A stretch of DNA of 64,000 nt, from the NCBI GenBank assembly GCA_020846195.1, contig JADLEJ010000043.1, forward strand, positions 1-64,000. Reading direction: 5' to 3'. The DNA is from Nitrospira sp. GTDB taxonomy: Bacteria; Nitrospirota; Nitrospiria; Nitrospirales; Nitrospiraceae. Positions 29,144 through 37,404 of the stretch are shown here, one piece after another. The notes under the pieces were generated by a model. The model ran no database searches and was not told the DNA's origin. It was given only the letters and a program-made list of their open reading frames with translations. Positions within the stretch are counted from its first letter, which is position 1. Every line of letters begins with the position of its first letter. The translations under genes were made by a program, and so were the position numbers.

Positions 29144-30294
29144 GGCTGCACTCCCTCCGAGGCGGGCTTAGCCTTCTTGAACAGGGTCCCGACCGGCCCG
29201 GCCTTCAGGCGCCGCGTGAGTCCAACCAAGCCATCGGGGAACAGGAGCACCACCGCGATGAAAAGGCCGCCTAAAAAGAACGGCCAGAGCTCGGGAAAGT
29301 AATTCGTCAGGATGCTGCGGCCGAAGTTGACCCCGACCGCCCCGATGATCGCCCCGACCAGCGTACCGCGCCCGCCGACCGCCACCCAGATCACCATTTC
29401 AAGCGACGGCAGCACCCCGATCTGCGCCGGCGTGATAATCCCCACCTGGGGGACATACAGCAATCCAGCCAAGCCCGCGAGTCCAGCCGAGACGACGAAC
29501 ACGAAGACCTTATAATTCGACGGCGAGTAGCCGGAAAAGAGGACCCGTTGTTCGCTGTCGCGCACGGCGATCAAGACCTTGCCCGCGCGAGACTGCACGA
29601 TCCAGCGGCAGAGAAAATAGGCTCCGCCCAATGCCAGCACGGTCGCCACATACAAGGCGCGTTGCGTGCCGGGCTCACTGAGGCGAAATCCCAGCAGCTG
29701 TTTGAAATCGGTCAGCCCGTTCGTTCCGCCCAGGTTGGTTTCATTCCGATTGAAGACCAGCCAGGCCGAGAGCGCGACCGCCTGCGTGATGATCGCGAAG
29801 TAGACACCTTTGATCCGGCTGCGAAAAGCCAGGAGGCCGAAAAGCCAGGCGCAGAACATCGGCGCGAGCACCCCCAGCCCCACCGCCGCCAGGAAACTAT
29901 AGAAGGGGGTCCAGAAGAGCGGCAATTCCTTGACCTGGTTCCACACCATGAAATCCGGCAAGGCGCTGCCGTAGACGCCTTCCGATCCGATCGTTAGCAT
30001 CAGGTGCATGCCCATGCAGTAGGCCCCAATGCCGAAGAACACACCCTGCCCAAGACTCAGAATGCCGGTATAGCCCCAAATCAGATCCAGCCCCAGAGCC
30101 AGAATGGCAAACGCGAGAAATTTTCCAAACCGGTTCAGCGTAAAATCCGAGACATGCAGCCACGACTCTTCGGCCGGCAACACGTTCAACGCAGGCAGGA
30201 CGATAAGAAGAAACAGCCCGATCAGCCAGAATAGCAAACTCTCACGTTCTGCCGCCGGCTGCCCCTCGCTCGTCGTCTCGCTCATAGAGTTCAT
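29140..30294 (-). CDS. urtC: Urea ABC transporter permease UrtC
   Basis: About 384 aa and ~10 hydrophobic segments of the LivM class, with WGYTGILSLGQGVFFGIGAYCMGMHL near the N-terminus and EMVIWVAVGGRGTLVGAIIGA near the C-terminus. The ATG at 30294 is 1 nt after the urtB stop; the ATG at 30285 is an alternative. Confidence 0.94.
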   Translation of the reverse strand: MNSMSETTSEGQPAAERESLLFWLIGLFLLIVLPALNVLPAEESWLHVSDFTLNRFGKFLAFAILALGLDLIWGYTGILSLGQGVFFGIGAYCMGMHLMLTIGSEGVYGSALPDFMVWNQVKELPLFWTPFYSFLAAVGLGVLAPMFCAWLFGLLAFRSRIKGVYFAIITQAVALSAWLVFNRNETNLGGTNGLTDFKQLLGFRLSEPGTQRALYVATVLALGGAYFLCRWIVQSRAGKVLIAVRDSEQRVLFSGYSPSNYKVFVFVVSAGLAGLAGLLYVPQVGIITPAQIGVLPSLEMVIWVAVGGRGTLVGAIIGAVGVNFGRSILTNYFPELWPFFLGGLFIAVVLLFPDGLVGLTRRLKAGPVGTLFKKAKPASEGVQP

Positions 30295-30295
30295 G

Positions 30296-31882
30296 CTAGT
30301 CCGCGTGGCGCCCCTTGATGGCAAAGAGACCGGACGGACGCCGCTGCAAAAACAAAATCACCAGCACCAGGATGAAGACTTTGCCATAGACAGCGCCGAA
30401 GCTCGGCTCGAGAAATTTATTGAGGCTGCCGATGCCCAAGGCCGCCACGATGGTTCCAGCCAATTTACCGACGCCCCCAGTCACCACCACCATGAAAGAA
30501 TCGACGATATAATTCTGCCCCAGACCCGGCTCGACATTTCCGACCAGCGTGAGCGCACAACCGGCCAGCCCGGCCAAGCCCGATCCGAACGCAAAGGTAT
30601 AGGCATCGACCTGCCTGGTCGGAATGCCGAGGCAGGCGCTCATGTTCCGATTCTGCGTAACGGCGCGCACCCGCAATCCCAGGCTGGAACGGAACAGCGT
30701 TAGATAGATTCCGATGACGCAGACGATCGATAGGCCAATAATAAAGATCCGGTTGTACGGAAGGTAGACGCCGACCAGCACTTGTGCGCCGCCGCTCAGC
30801 CAGGCCGGCGCTGTCACGGCCGTTAAATCGCCGAACAGCACCCGCGCCAGCTGGATAAGCACTAGGCTGACGCCCCAGGTGGCCAGCATCGTCTCCAGAG
30901 GCCGGCCATACAGAAAGCGGATCACCGTGGCTTCCAGAAACAGACCGCAAGCCCCGGCAACCAGAAACGCCACCGGAAGCGACGCGAGGAAATAGGCATC
31001 GAACATCGACGGCGGCAGATAGGCTTTGAACAGTTCCTGCGTCATGAACGTAGCGTAGGCCCCCACCATCATGAGTTCGCCATGGGCCATATTGATGACA
31101 CCCATCAGCCCGAACACAATCGCCAGCCCCAGCGACATCATCAGGAGAATAGAACTAAGACTCACGCCTCGAAAGAGCGTCTCGAAGACACCGGCCCAGG
31201 TGCTCCAAATCTCGATGCGTTCGATCGCCTGGGACACCGCGGCGAGAACCGGCGCATCGGACTCGCGCGGGCTGGCCTCGCCAGATAACTGCTGTGCCAG
31301 CTCTTTGAGCGCCGGAAGTCCGTTCTGACTTCGCAGCTCGCCGAGCTTTGCCGCGGCGGCGTCGCGAACCGATGGATCGTCATCCGCAAGCCGGAGCATC
31401 GCGGCGCCCTCTTCCATGGCATAGCGAGCCCAATATTGCGATTCCTTGGCGGCGGCGGCTTCCAGCCATGGCGCCGCCAGCCGCTGACCGGACACACCCA
31501 GATCGCCGGCCGCCGCGCGGCGCACCGCTTCATCGTCGCTGGCAAGGTTCAGTTTATTTTTCAGCAGGGCTTTGACCGGCTTCACCGCTACGCGCGTGGC
31601 GCGATCAGCCTCTTCGAGCACCAGCTCCAAACGGCTCAGCGTCGCGGCATCGCCCGTTTCGACAAGCACCCGCACCGCCTGCTGTTGCACGGCGGGATCC
31701 TCGCTGGAGAGCTGCCCGACCAGCGTCTTCATGCCCTCTACTTCTGATCCCTGCCCCCCATCCGCCACGGAGGAGCCTGGTTCATCCAGGCCGGCTGCCC
31801 ACGCGACAGCGCTTCCGGACAGACCTAGCGCCAAGACAAAAAGAACGACTCCTGTTCGAACCAGCGATCGTGTCATCTTCAC
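30296..31882 (-). CDS. urtB: Urea ABC transporter permease UrtB
   Basis: 528 aa. A signal peptide (1-30) and a ~200-residue extracytoplasmic helical, HEAT-like region (VQQQAVRVLVETGDAATLSRLE...) precede the LivH-class membrane domain (GLAIVFGLMGVINMAHGELMMVGAYATF). The N-terminal domain distinguishes UrtB from LivH. Confidence 0.94.
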   Translation of the reverse strand: MKMTRSLVRTGVVLFVLALGLSGSAVAWAAGLDEPGSSVADGGQGSEVEGMKTLVGQLSSEDPAVQQQAVRVLVETGDAATLSRLELVLEEADRATRVAVKPVKALLKNKLNLASDDEAVRRAAAGDLGVSGQRLAAPWLEAAAAKESQYWARYAMEEGAAMLRLADDDPSVRDAAAAKLGELRSQNGLPALKELAQQLSGEASPRESDAPVLAAVSQAIERIEIWSTWAGVFETLFRGVSLSSILLMMSLGLAIVFGLMGVINMAHGELMMVGAYATFMTQELFKAYLPPSMFDAYFLASLPVAFLVAGACGLFLEATVIRFLYGRPLETMLATWGVSLVLIQLARVLFGDLTAVTAPAWLSGGAQVLVGVYLPYNRIFIIGLSIVCVIGIYLTLFRSSLGLRVRAVTQNRNMSACLGIPTRQVDAYTFAFGSGLAGLAGCALTLVGNVEPGLGQNYIVDSFMVVVTGGVGKLAGTIVAALGIGSLNKFLEPSFGAVYGKVFILVLVILFLQRRPSGLFAIKGRHAD

Positions 31883-31967
31883 TCTATCAATACCGTCTTA
31901 CAATACCGGCTTGTTTGCATCACCTTCGCACCAGACATTCTTGCCACGCACCCGAGTCCCAGCCGCT

Positions 31968-32005
31968 CCGGATTCCCCTTTCGGGGGTGGAGCGGAACGG
32001 CTGGG
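31968..32005 (-). other. Stem-loop between urtA and urtB
   Basis: 8-bp outer stem CCCAGCCG/CGGCTGGG with inner CTCC/GGAG and CCCC-GAAA-GGGG pairing, 28 nt after urtA. There is no U-run. Such structures after a binding-protein gene usually protect its mRNA and raise its level above the permeases. Confidence 0.55.
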
Positions 32006-32032
32006 CCGGTGGCTGGAGGAACGCACATCCTC

Positions 32033-33406
32033 TCAGGCCTTTTTCGAGTACGTCCCCTGATGCGTAATCCAATCGCAGCCCTTATCGGGGCTGGTGTACT
32101 CGCTCCAGGGTTCCGGTTTCACGAGTCCTTTTGAGCGCGACACGACTTTGATCTGGCCGTCCTTGAGAATCTCGCCGATCAAGACGGGCTTGTGCGTATG
32201 ATGATTCCCCGCATCCATCACGATCTCTCCGCCCGGCGCGAGGAATTTCTGCCCATAGACGGCCTTGCGCACGCTGTCCACTTCAATGGAGCCGGCTTTC
32301 TCGACCGCCTGCTTCCAGACATGCACGCCGAAGTACGCGGCCTCGATGGGATCGTCGGTGACTCGCTTGTCGCCATCGGGCAGATTGTTCTTTTTGCAGT
32401 AGGCTTTGAAATTGGCCACGAACTGCTTGTTCTGCGGCGTCTCCACGCTCTGATAGTAGTTCCAGGCCGCCAGGTGGCCGACCAGCGCCGTGGTATCCAT
32501 GCCGCGCAGCTCATCTTCCGCCACGCTGAACGCCATGATCGGCACATCGTCCGCGCGCAGCCCCTGATTGGCGAACTCCTTGTAGAACGGCACGTTGCTG
32601 TCGCCGTTGATTGTGCTGATTACCGCCGCGCCGCCGCCCGCCGAAAATTTCTTAATCTTCCCGACGATGGTCTGGTAATCCTGGTGATGGAACGGCGTGT
32701 ATTCTTCCATGATGTTCGCTTCCGGCACTTTTTTCGCCAGCAGCATGGCCCGCAGAATCTTGTTAGTCGTGCGCGGATAGACGTAGTCCGTCCCGAGCAG
32801 ATAGAACTTCTTGAATCCGCCGCCTTCCTTGCTCATCAGGTATTCCACCGCCGGCACTGCCTGCTGATTCACGGCCGCGCCGGTATAGAAGACGTTGCGC
32901 GAGCACTCTTCGCCTTCATACTGGACGGGATAGAACAACAACCCATTATTCTTCTCGAACACCGGCAAGACGGACTTGCGGCTCACCGAAGTCCAGCAGC
33001 CGAACACGACGGCGACTTTATCCTGCAATAAGAGCTGCTTCGCCTTCTCCGCGAACAGATCCCAGTTCGATGCGGGATCGACGACCACCGGCTTGATCTG
33101 GCGGCCCAGCACGCCGCCCTTGGCATTGATCTCTTCCACCGCCATCAAGACGGTATCGCGCAACGACACTTCGCTGATCGCCATGGTGCCGCTGAGAGAA
33201 TGCAGCACGCCAATCTTGATCGGCTCCTTATCGGCGGCATAGGACAGCGCCCAATTCCCGAGATTCCCGAGTAACGCCGCAATCCCGACACCGGCGGTCA
33301 TGCGCGCGCTCCGCACCAGAAAATCGCGCCGGGACGATCCTGCGTCTTCGACTGCCGCCGCGCCGCTCTCGATGACCGCTGCCTCTTTTATATTTTTATT
33401 GTCCAT
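32033..33406 (-). CDS. urtA: Urea ABC transporter substrate-binding protein UrtA
   Basis: 457 aa. The leader contains SSRRDFLVRSARMTAGVGIAAL, a twin-arginine-type signal, after a ~26-residue N-region. The mature part has IKIGVLHSLSGTMAISE, VVFGCWTSVSRKSVLPVFE and YPVQYEGEECSRNVFYTGAAVNQQ, characteristic of UrtA urea-binding proteins. AAGGAG precedes the ATG. It follows the porin gene by 31 nt. Confidence 0.95.
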   Translation of the reverse strand: MDNKNIKEAAVIESGAAAVEDAGSSRRDFLVRSARMTAGVGIAALLGNLGNWALSYAADKEPIKIGVLHSLSGTMAISEVSLRDTVLMAVEEINAKGGVLGRQIKPVVVDPASNWDLFAEKAKQLLLQDKVAVVFGCWTSVSRKSVLPVFEKNNGLLFYPVQYEGEECSRNVFYTGAAVNQQAVPAVEYLMSKEGGGFKKFYLLGTDYVYPRTTNKILRAMLLAKKVPEANIMEEYTPFHHQDYQTIVGKIKKFSAGGGAAVISTINGDSNVPFYKEFANQGLRADDVPIMAFSVAEDELRGMDTTALVGHLAAWNYYQSVETPQNKQFVANFKAYCKKNNLPDGDKRVTDDPIEAAYFGVHVWKQAVEKAGSIEVDSVRKAVYGQKFLAPGGEIVMDAGNHHTHKPVLIGEILKDGQIKVVSRSKGLVKPEPWSEYTSPDKGCDWITHQGTYSKKA

Positions 33407-33437
33407 TGTCAGGCTCCTTAGTAGCGCCGTGAGGCCG

Positions 33438-34724
33438 CTAGAAGTTGTACCAAGTTGAGACCATGAAATTGTCGCCGCTGAACCGCTCGTTCGTGCTCCA
33501 GGTCGTCATGAGATGGTTCCACTCGAATGAGCCGTACAAATCGCCCCAGATATGCCGCACCGCCGTGAGATAGGTCCGGTGGTTCACTTTGTACTGCTGA
33601 TCGGCAACTGCCGTGGTGCCTCTGATGTCGCTGTTGAGCGGATTGTCGAAACCATACCCGGCAATGAAGGTGTAGTTCTGGTCGTAGGCATAATCGAATT
33701 CCCCCCATCCAACAAGGGTCCGAATCGGCGCGCCGGTGCCGAGATTGCGCTCCTGGCCGTACCGGAAGAATTCCACGCCGAGGCCCTGGCCCCAGGCCAA
33801 TTCGCCGGAGAACTTCAGCTGTTTCGTAATCGGGATCACCAACTCGCCGCCGATCAAGTAGGACTTCACATCCTGATTGCTCGGAATAGAAGTCGTGGTC
33901 GTCGGCGCGGCGTGATAGTGCCGGAAGGCCGCATTCAATGCCGCCATGAATCCCTGCATGCTCCCCGTGCCGGTATAGCCGAATCGTGTGCCCACATAGG
34001 GCATTTGCACGGGATCGTTGAACGCCGAGGATGCCGACGCCCCCGGAGCCTGGACGCGATTTGGGGTTTGCCCGCAACAAGCGGACAGGCCGCGCTCGAA
34101 ACGCATGACGGTAATCAGCCCGTCGAAGTTTTCGCTGAATTGCTGCCGGACCGTGACTTGGGGAAGACGCTGCCAGAGATTGCCGTTGTACCCCATGATC
34201 GAAAAGTCGATCAGGTTCGGGTGCAAGCCCATGATCGGCGTCCAGTCCATGCCGACGGTGATGCTGGTCTTGTTGTTGTTCGGCGAATATTTGACGTTCG
34301 CCAACCGGAGACGCGGCGACAGGTTGCCGGCGTTGTCCGTCTGGCTATAGAAATCGGCTTCGATGACACCGGACAAAACGTGCGTCCCATCGGTGCGGTC
34401 GCCGCGAATGCCGAACGCACTATAGCGCGGGTTCAGCGTGGAGGAAGAGTTTCCTCCCTTTCCCGCTGCGGTCGCGTATCCATTGAACTGGCCGGGATCG
34501 AGTGGGTTGGTATTCCTGGTGCTGTAGATTCCGTCGAGCTCGATGCGCCCATAGGGGGTAATGCTGCCCTTCCCCTGCGAAGTATGTGTCGCACTGACGC
34601 ACCCGCCGCAAATGATACTGGGCACTTCTTCTTTCGTGTCGTCCGCTGCCGCGACGGCCTGCCCGGCCAGCAAGGCCAAAACGAAGACGCCGCCGATTCG
34701 AATATATTCCTTCAGGGGTATCAT
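33438..34724 (-). CDS. Porin-like outer-membrane protein of the urea operon
   Basis: 428 aa from the ATG at 34724 (AAGGAG upstream). A signal peptide (about 1-25) is followed by a long beta-barrel pattern (YGRIELDGIYS, YSAFGIRGDR, LSGVIEADFYS... WYNF with terminal Phe). This is the plan of a general or specific porin. As the first gene of porin-urtABCDE-ureABC it probably admits urea across the outer membrane; FmdC-type short-chain amide porins are a comparable case, but I cannot assign that family. Confidence 0.82.
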   Translation of the reverse strand: MIPLKEYIRIGGVFVLALLAGQAVAAADDTKEEVPSIICGGCVSATHTSQGKGSITPYGRIELDGIYSTRNTNPLDPGQFNGYATAAGKGGNSSSTLNPRYSAFGIRGDRTDGTHVLSGVIEADFYSQTDNAGNLSPRLRLANVKYSPNNNKTSITVGMDWTPIMGLHPNLIDFSIMGYNGNLWQRLPQVTVRQQFSENFDGLITVMRFERGLSACCGQTPNRVQAPGASASSAFNDPVQMPYVGTRFGYTGTGSMQGFMAALNAAFRHYHAAPTTTTSIPSNQDVKSYLIGGELVIPITKQLKFSGELAWGQGLGVEFFRYGQERNLGTGAPIRTLVGWGEFDYAYDQNYTFIAGYGFDNPLNSDIRGTTAVADQQYKVNHRTYLTAVRHIWGDLYGSFEWNHLMTTWSTNERFSGDNFMVSTWYNF

Positions 34725-34796
34725 CCGACGCTCCTTCTTCCCTCTTGGTCTATGCACCGTGAATGTGTAAGACGAGGATCGGAGCGACGTGCGGGC

Positions 34797-34841
34797 AAAA
34801 AAAAACGTCCTCCGGTCCAGTCAGTGGAACCAGAAGGACGT
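34797..34841 (-). terminator. Intrinsic terminator of the porin-urt leader (regulated)
   Basis: A 15-bp stem with two bulges (ACGTCCTTC...CCA/TGG...GAGGACGT) and loop CTGAC is followed by nine U on the minus strand, 72 nt before the porin ATG. The 5' arm is made from the last loop bases and 3' arm of hexaloop P2. Confidence 0.8.
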
Positions 34842-34852
34842 CTTTGTCCTTC
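34833..34852 (-). promoter_or_regulatory. ANTAR-type hexaloop hairpin P2, porin-urt leader
   Basis: The minus-strand RNA reads GAAGGAC-AAAGAC-GTCCTTC: a perfect 7-bp stem and a six-base loop with A1 and G4, overlapping the terminator. Confidence 0.7.
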
Positions 34853-34872
34853 GAAAATCTGATCGTGCGTCG

Positions 34873-34896
34873 AAAAGAGACTTCGTCGTCCCTCTT
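34873..34896 (-). promoter_or_regulatory. Hexaloop hairpin P1, porin-urt leader
   Basis: A nine-pair stem (AAGAGGGAC/GTCTCTTTT, with two G-U pairs) and six-base loop GACGAA with G4. Position 1 is G rather than A; otherwise the loop matches nadE P1 (AACGAA). It begins about 16 nt after the predicted transcript start. Confidence 0.55.
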
Positions 34897-34918
34897 CTTC
34901 GTATGCACAACGGCGCAC

Positions 34919-34948
34919 CTTATACGGTGCCCGCGACGGTTCTGTCAA
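34919..34948 (-). promoter_or_regulatory. Sigma-70 promoter of the porin-urt-ure operon
   Basis: A perfect TTGACA, an 18-base spacer and TATAAG on the minus strand. The predicted transcript start near 34912 is directly upstream of P1. The arrangement matches the nadE promoter in strength, spacing and distance to P1. Confidence 0.75.
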
Positions 34949-35105
34949 GTGCCGTCACAGAATGCCAGCTGCAAGCCCGATTCGCTCCGTGATACTGCGC
35001 TGCCCCACCACATTCATCTTCACGATACATAACCCCATGCCACGCTTTCTTGATCGAGCATTCCAGCCGCCGGATGTTCCCCTCTCCATCCACTCCGCCA
35101 AGCTG

Positions 35106-35114
35106 TGCTACACT
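35106..35114 (+). promoter_or_regulatory. Extended -10 element of lipoprotein gene 2
   Basis: TGCTACACT, identical to the element before the paralogue at 18822-18830, lies 25 nt before the GTG start at 35140. Confidence 0.4.
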
Positions 35115-35139
35115 ACGCCAACTTATCCGGAGCCGTCTT

Positions 35140-36072
35140 GTGCGCATTCAAACACCGTGGTCCACACTGTTTATCCTCCTGGCAATGGCCGCAACCGTGG
35201 CCGGCGTGACGGCATGCGCCTCCACGCCTGAATTCGATACGCCCATAGGGCGCTCTTCTCTCGGCGCTGTGTTTCTCGAACGAATTCCAGACCGGTCGTT
35301 TCAGGCAGCACATCCCGCGGTACTCAGCCCAACGCTTCTCCAAACAGCGCTGACAGGCATCTTGGTTGAAGACCCCCATGTTTCGATGAGCGCGCTGCTT
35401 TCGAACCGGCCGCAGCCATTGCGGGCCTTGTCAGACGCGGAGGTGGCGTTTCTCGCGCCTCTTCTCAGCGACGGTCTTAGGCAAGCTGCCGCGGATCAGC
35501 AGATTGGGTTCACCCTGATGCATCAGGACAACCTTTTTCCCCCCCGAGACACGACGGGAGCAGGAGTTGGATCAGGCCCCGTTGCCTCATCGTCCTCGGG
35601 CCGCGAAACAAGCTCGGGATCGGTGTTTGTTCACGGGCGATCTTTGCATATCCAATTTCATCAGTTCCGCGTGAAACCCGAACGGCCCGATGCCGTGAAC
35701 ATGCCGAACCGGCGGATTCCCGATCGCACCGGTTTGATCGACCATATCTTGTCGTTCTCGCCTCCGTCGGCCAGGCGGCCTTCGTCCTATGTTATCCGGG
35801 GCGATGCCGCCGCCACGCTTGTGCTCGACTACGAACAGATTGCTGGAGTCGCTTCGGCCCCGCTCCCTACCGTGGCGCCTGTCTCGCCGCCAGCCAAACC
35901 AGCGGCCAAGCCAATCGCCCCGAGCCCAGACCGGGAAACCGATGTGCGCGCACTTCAAGAGCAAATGCGGCAGAAAGACCGTGAGTTAGAGAATGTGAGG
36001 AAGGAATTACAGGATATCCGCCAGCAACTGAACCGCCAGCCGCCTGCCCCCGCTACCGACCGGGTTCGGTAA
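35140..36072 (+). CDS. Lipoprotein of unknown function, paralogue 2
   Basis: 310 aa from a GTG at 35140, 7 nt after GGAG; the longer frame back to 35050 would place the signal peptide internally. The lipobox is VTAC (Cys about 24). It has the same plan as the 18852-19694 protein: a globular region containing SDAEVAFLAPLLSDGLRQAAADQQIGF, a Ser/Pro-rich variable part, and a C-terminal coiled coil (MRQKDRELENVRKELQDIRQQL). It is divergent from the porin-urt promoter and converges with the ANTAR gene. Confidence 0.8.
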   Translation: MRIQTPWSTLFILLAMAATVAGVTACASTPEFDTPIGRSSLGAVFLERIPDRSFQAAHPAVLSPTLLQTALTGILVEDPHVSMSALLSNRPQPLRALSDAEVAFLAPLLSDGLRQAAADQQIGFTLMHQDNLFPPRDTTGAGVGSGPVASSSSGRETSSGSVFVHGRSLHIQFHQFRVKPERPDAVNMPNRRIPDRTGLIDHILSFSPPSARRPSSYVIRGDAAATLVLDYEQIAGVASAPLPTVAPVSPPAKPAAKPIAPSPDRETDVRALQEQMRQKDRELENVRKELQDIRQQLNRQPPAPATDRVR

Positions 36073-36083
36073 CTCCGACAGCA

Positions 36084-37346
36084 TCAGACCTGTCGTTTTT
36101 CGGCTCGTTCGTCGATGTCTCCGGCAAGGAGAATCGCTTCGGCGATCTCTCTCATGGATTTCCGCAAATCCATGCTCTGCCGTTGAATCAGCTTAAACGC
36201 TTCTTCTTCCGACAGCCTCTTTGACCGCATGAGATACCCTTTCGCGCGATCCAGCAATTTCCGCACGGCCAGGGCCTCTTGCATCTCAAACGATTTTTCC
36301 AGCAAGGTGGTGTGTTCGATGGAGATCGCTGCCTGATTGGCAATCGCCTGCATCAGACGCACTTCTTCAGATGTAAACGTATGGGGAACCGAGGTATAAC
36401 TATTGATCACGCCGACGCACTTCTCCCGCATCATCATCGGCACGGACAGCAGGGAACAGAATCCTTCCTTCGCCGCCATATCCGGATACATATAGTCCCG
36501 CTCTTTCGTCACTTCGGGAACGATGATCGGCCGCCGCTGGTGAACCGCTCGTCCACTGATGCTTTGTCCGACTTTCAGATTAGGTTTCCGCCGATACTCT
36601 TCGCTCAAGCTTTGCGTCGCCGCGATCCGCAACTCTCCGCTCGCTTCATCCAGCAACATAATCGAACAGATTTTCGACCCCAACATCTGCGCGGTCATCG
36701 TCACAATCAACTGCAAGACATCGTCGATAATTCGATTCGATGCAACGGTTTCAGACACTTGCGACAAGGTTTCCAACTGCAGCGCCTTTCGGCGCATCTG
36801 GTCGTATAGGCGCGCATTTTCAATGGCCCCGCCAACCTGATTAGCAATCGTCGTAAGGAGGGCCAGCTCGTCCTCCCGATACCGCCGAGAGCGCTTGTGC
36901 TGGACGTTGATGACGCCGCTGACTTCTTTCTTCGAAAGAATAGGCACCGACACAAACGCCTGATAGCGATCCTCCGGAAGATTGTTGAAAAATTTGAACC
37001 GCGGATCTTCACTGGCGTTGCTGGGAATGACCACGCGGGTGCGTTCGCGCGCCACCAAGCCGGTGATGCCCTCACCTAACCCGATTGTGATACGCCCGAT
37101 AAGACGCGGATGCGGATTTTTCGATGCCCGCAGAATCAATTCATCCCGCCCATCGGATAACAGATATAAGAGACAGGCATCCGCTTTCGTGACTTCGACA
37201 ACGACATCGACGATATGCCGCAGCACCGCCTCAAGATCGAGCGTGTTGCTGATCGAGTCGCTGATGCGATGCAACACGTCCACCTCGCGAGTTTTTTCCC
37301 GCAAGGCCTGCTCAAGTTGCGCGGCAGAAAGCTTTTTCGATTCCAT
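36084..37346 (-). CDS. GAF-GAF-ANTAR RNA-binding antitermination regulator
   Basis: 420 aa. A short N-terminal coiled coil (1-25) leads into two GAF sensor domains (about 35-180 and 200-345) and a C-terminal ANTAR domain (about 352-406) with the family pattern RAKGYLM (367-373), LSEEEAFKLIQRQSMD and REIAEAIL. ANTAR proteins such as NasR, AmiR and EutV bind double hexaloop hairpins in leader mRNA and prevent termination. Five or more such hairpins precede nitrogen genes in this window. GAF domains could bind a nitrogen metabolite directly; there is no receiver domain. It lies 58 nt after aroB, perhaps co-transcribed. The ATG at 37346 fits AGGAAG better than the GTG at 37355. Confidence 0.92.
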   Translation of the reverse strand: MESKKLSAAQLEQALREKTREVDVLHRISDSISNTLDLEAVLRHIVDVVVEVTKADACLLYLLSDGRDELILRASKNPHPRLIGRITIGLGEGITGLVARERTRVVIPSNASEDPRFKFFNNLPEDRYQAFVSVPILSKKEVSGVINVQHKRSRRYREDELALLTTIANQVGGAIENARLYDQMRRKALQLETLSQVSETVASNRIIDDVLQLIVTMTAQMLGSKICSIMLLDEASGELRIAATQSLSEEYRRKPNLKVGQSISGRAVHQRRPIIVPEVTKERDYMYPDMAAKEGFCSLLSVPMMMREKCVGVINSYTSVPHTFTSEEVRLMQAIANQAAISIEHTTLLEKSFEMQEALAVRKLLDRAKGYLMRSKRLSEEEAFKLIQRQSMDLRKSMREIAEAILLAGDIDERAEKRQV

Positions 37347-37404
37347 CCCGCTCACTTCCTGAAAAACATTTCGGCGCTACAACCTACGATTCTACTCGCC
37401 CTTA

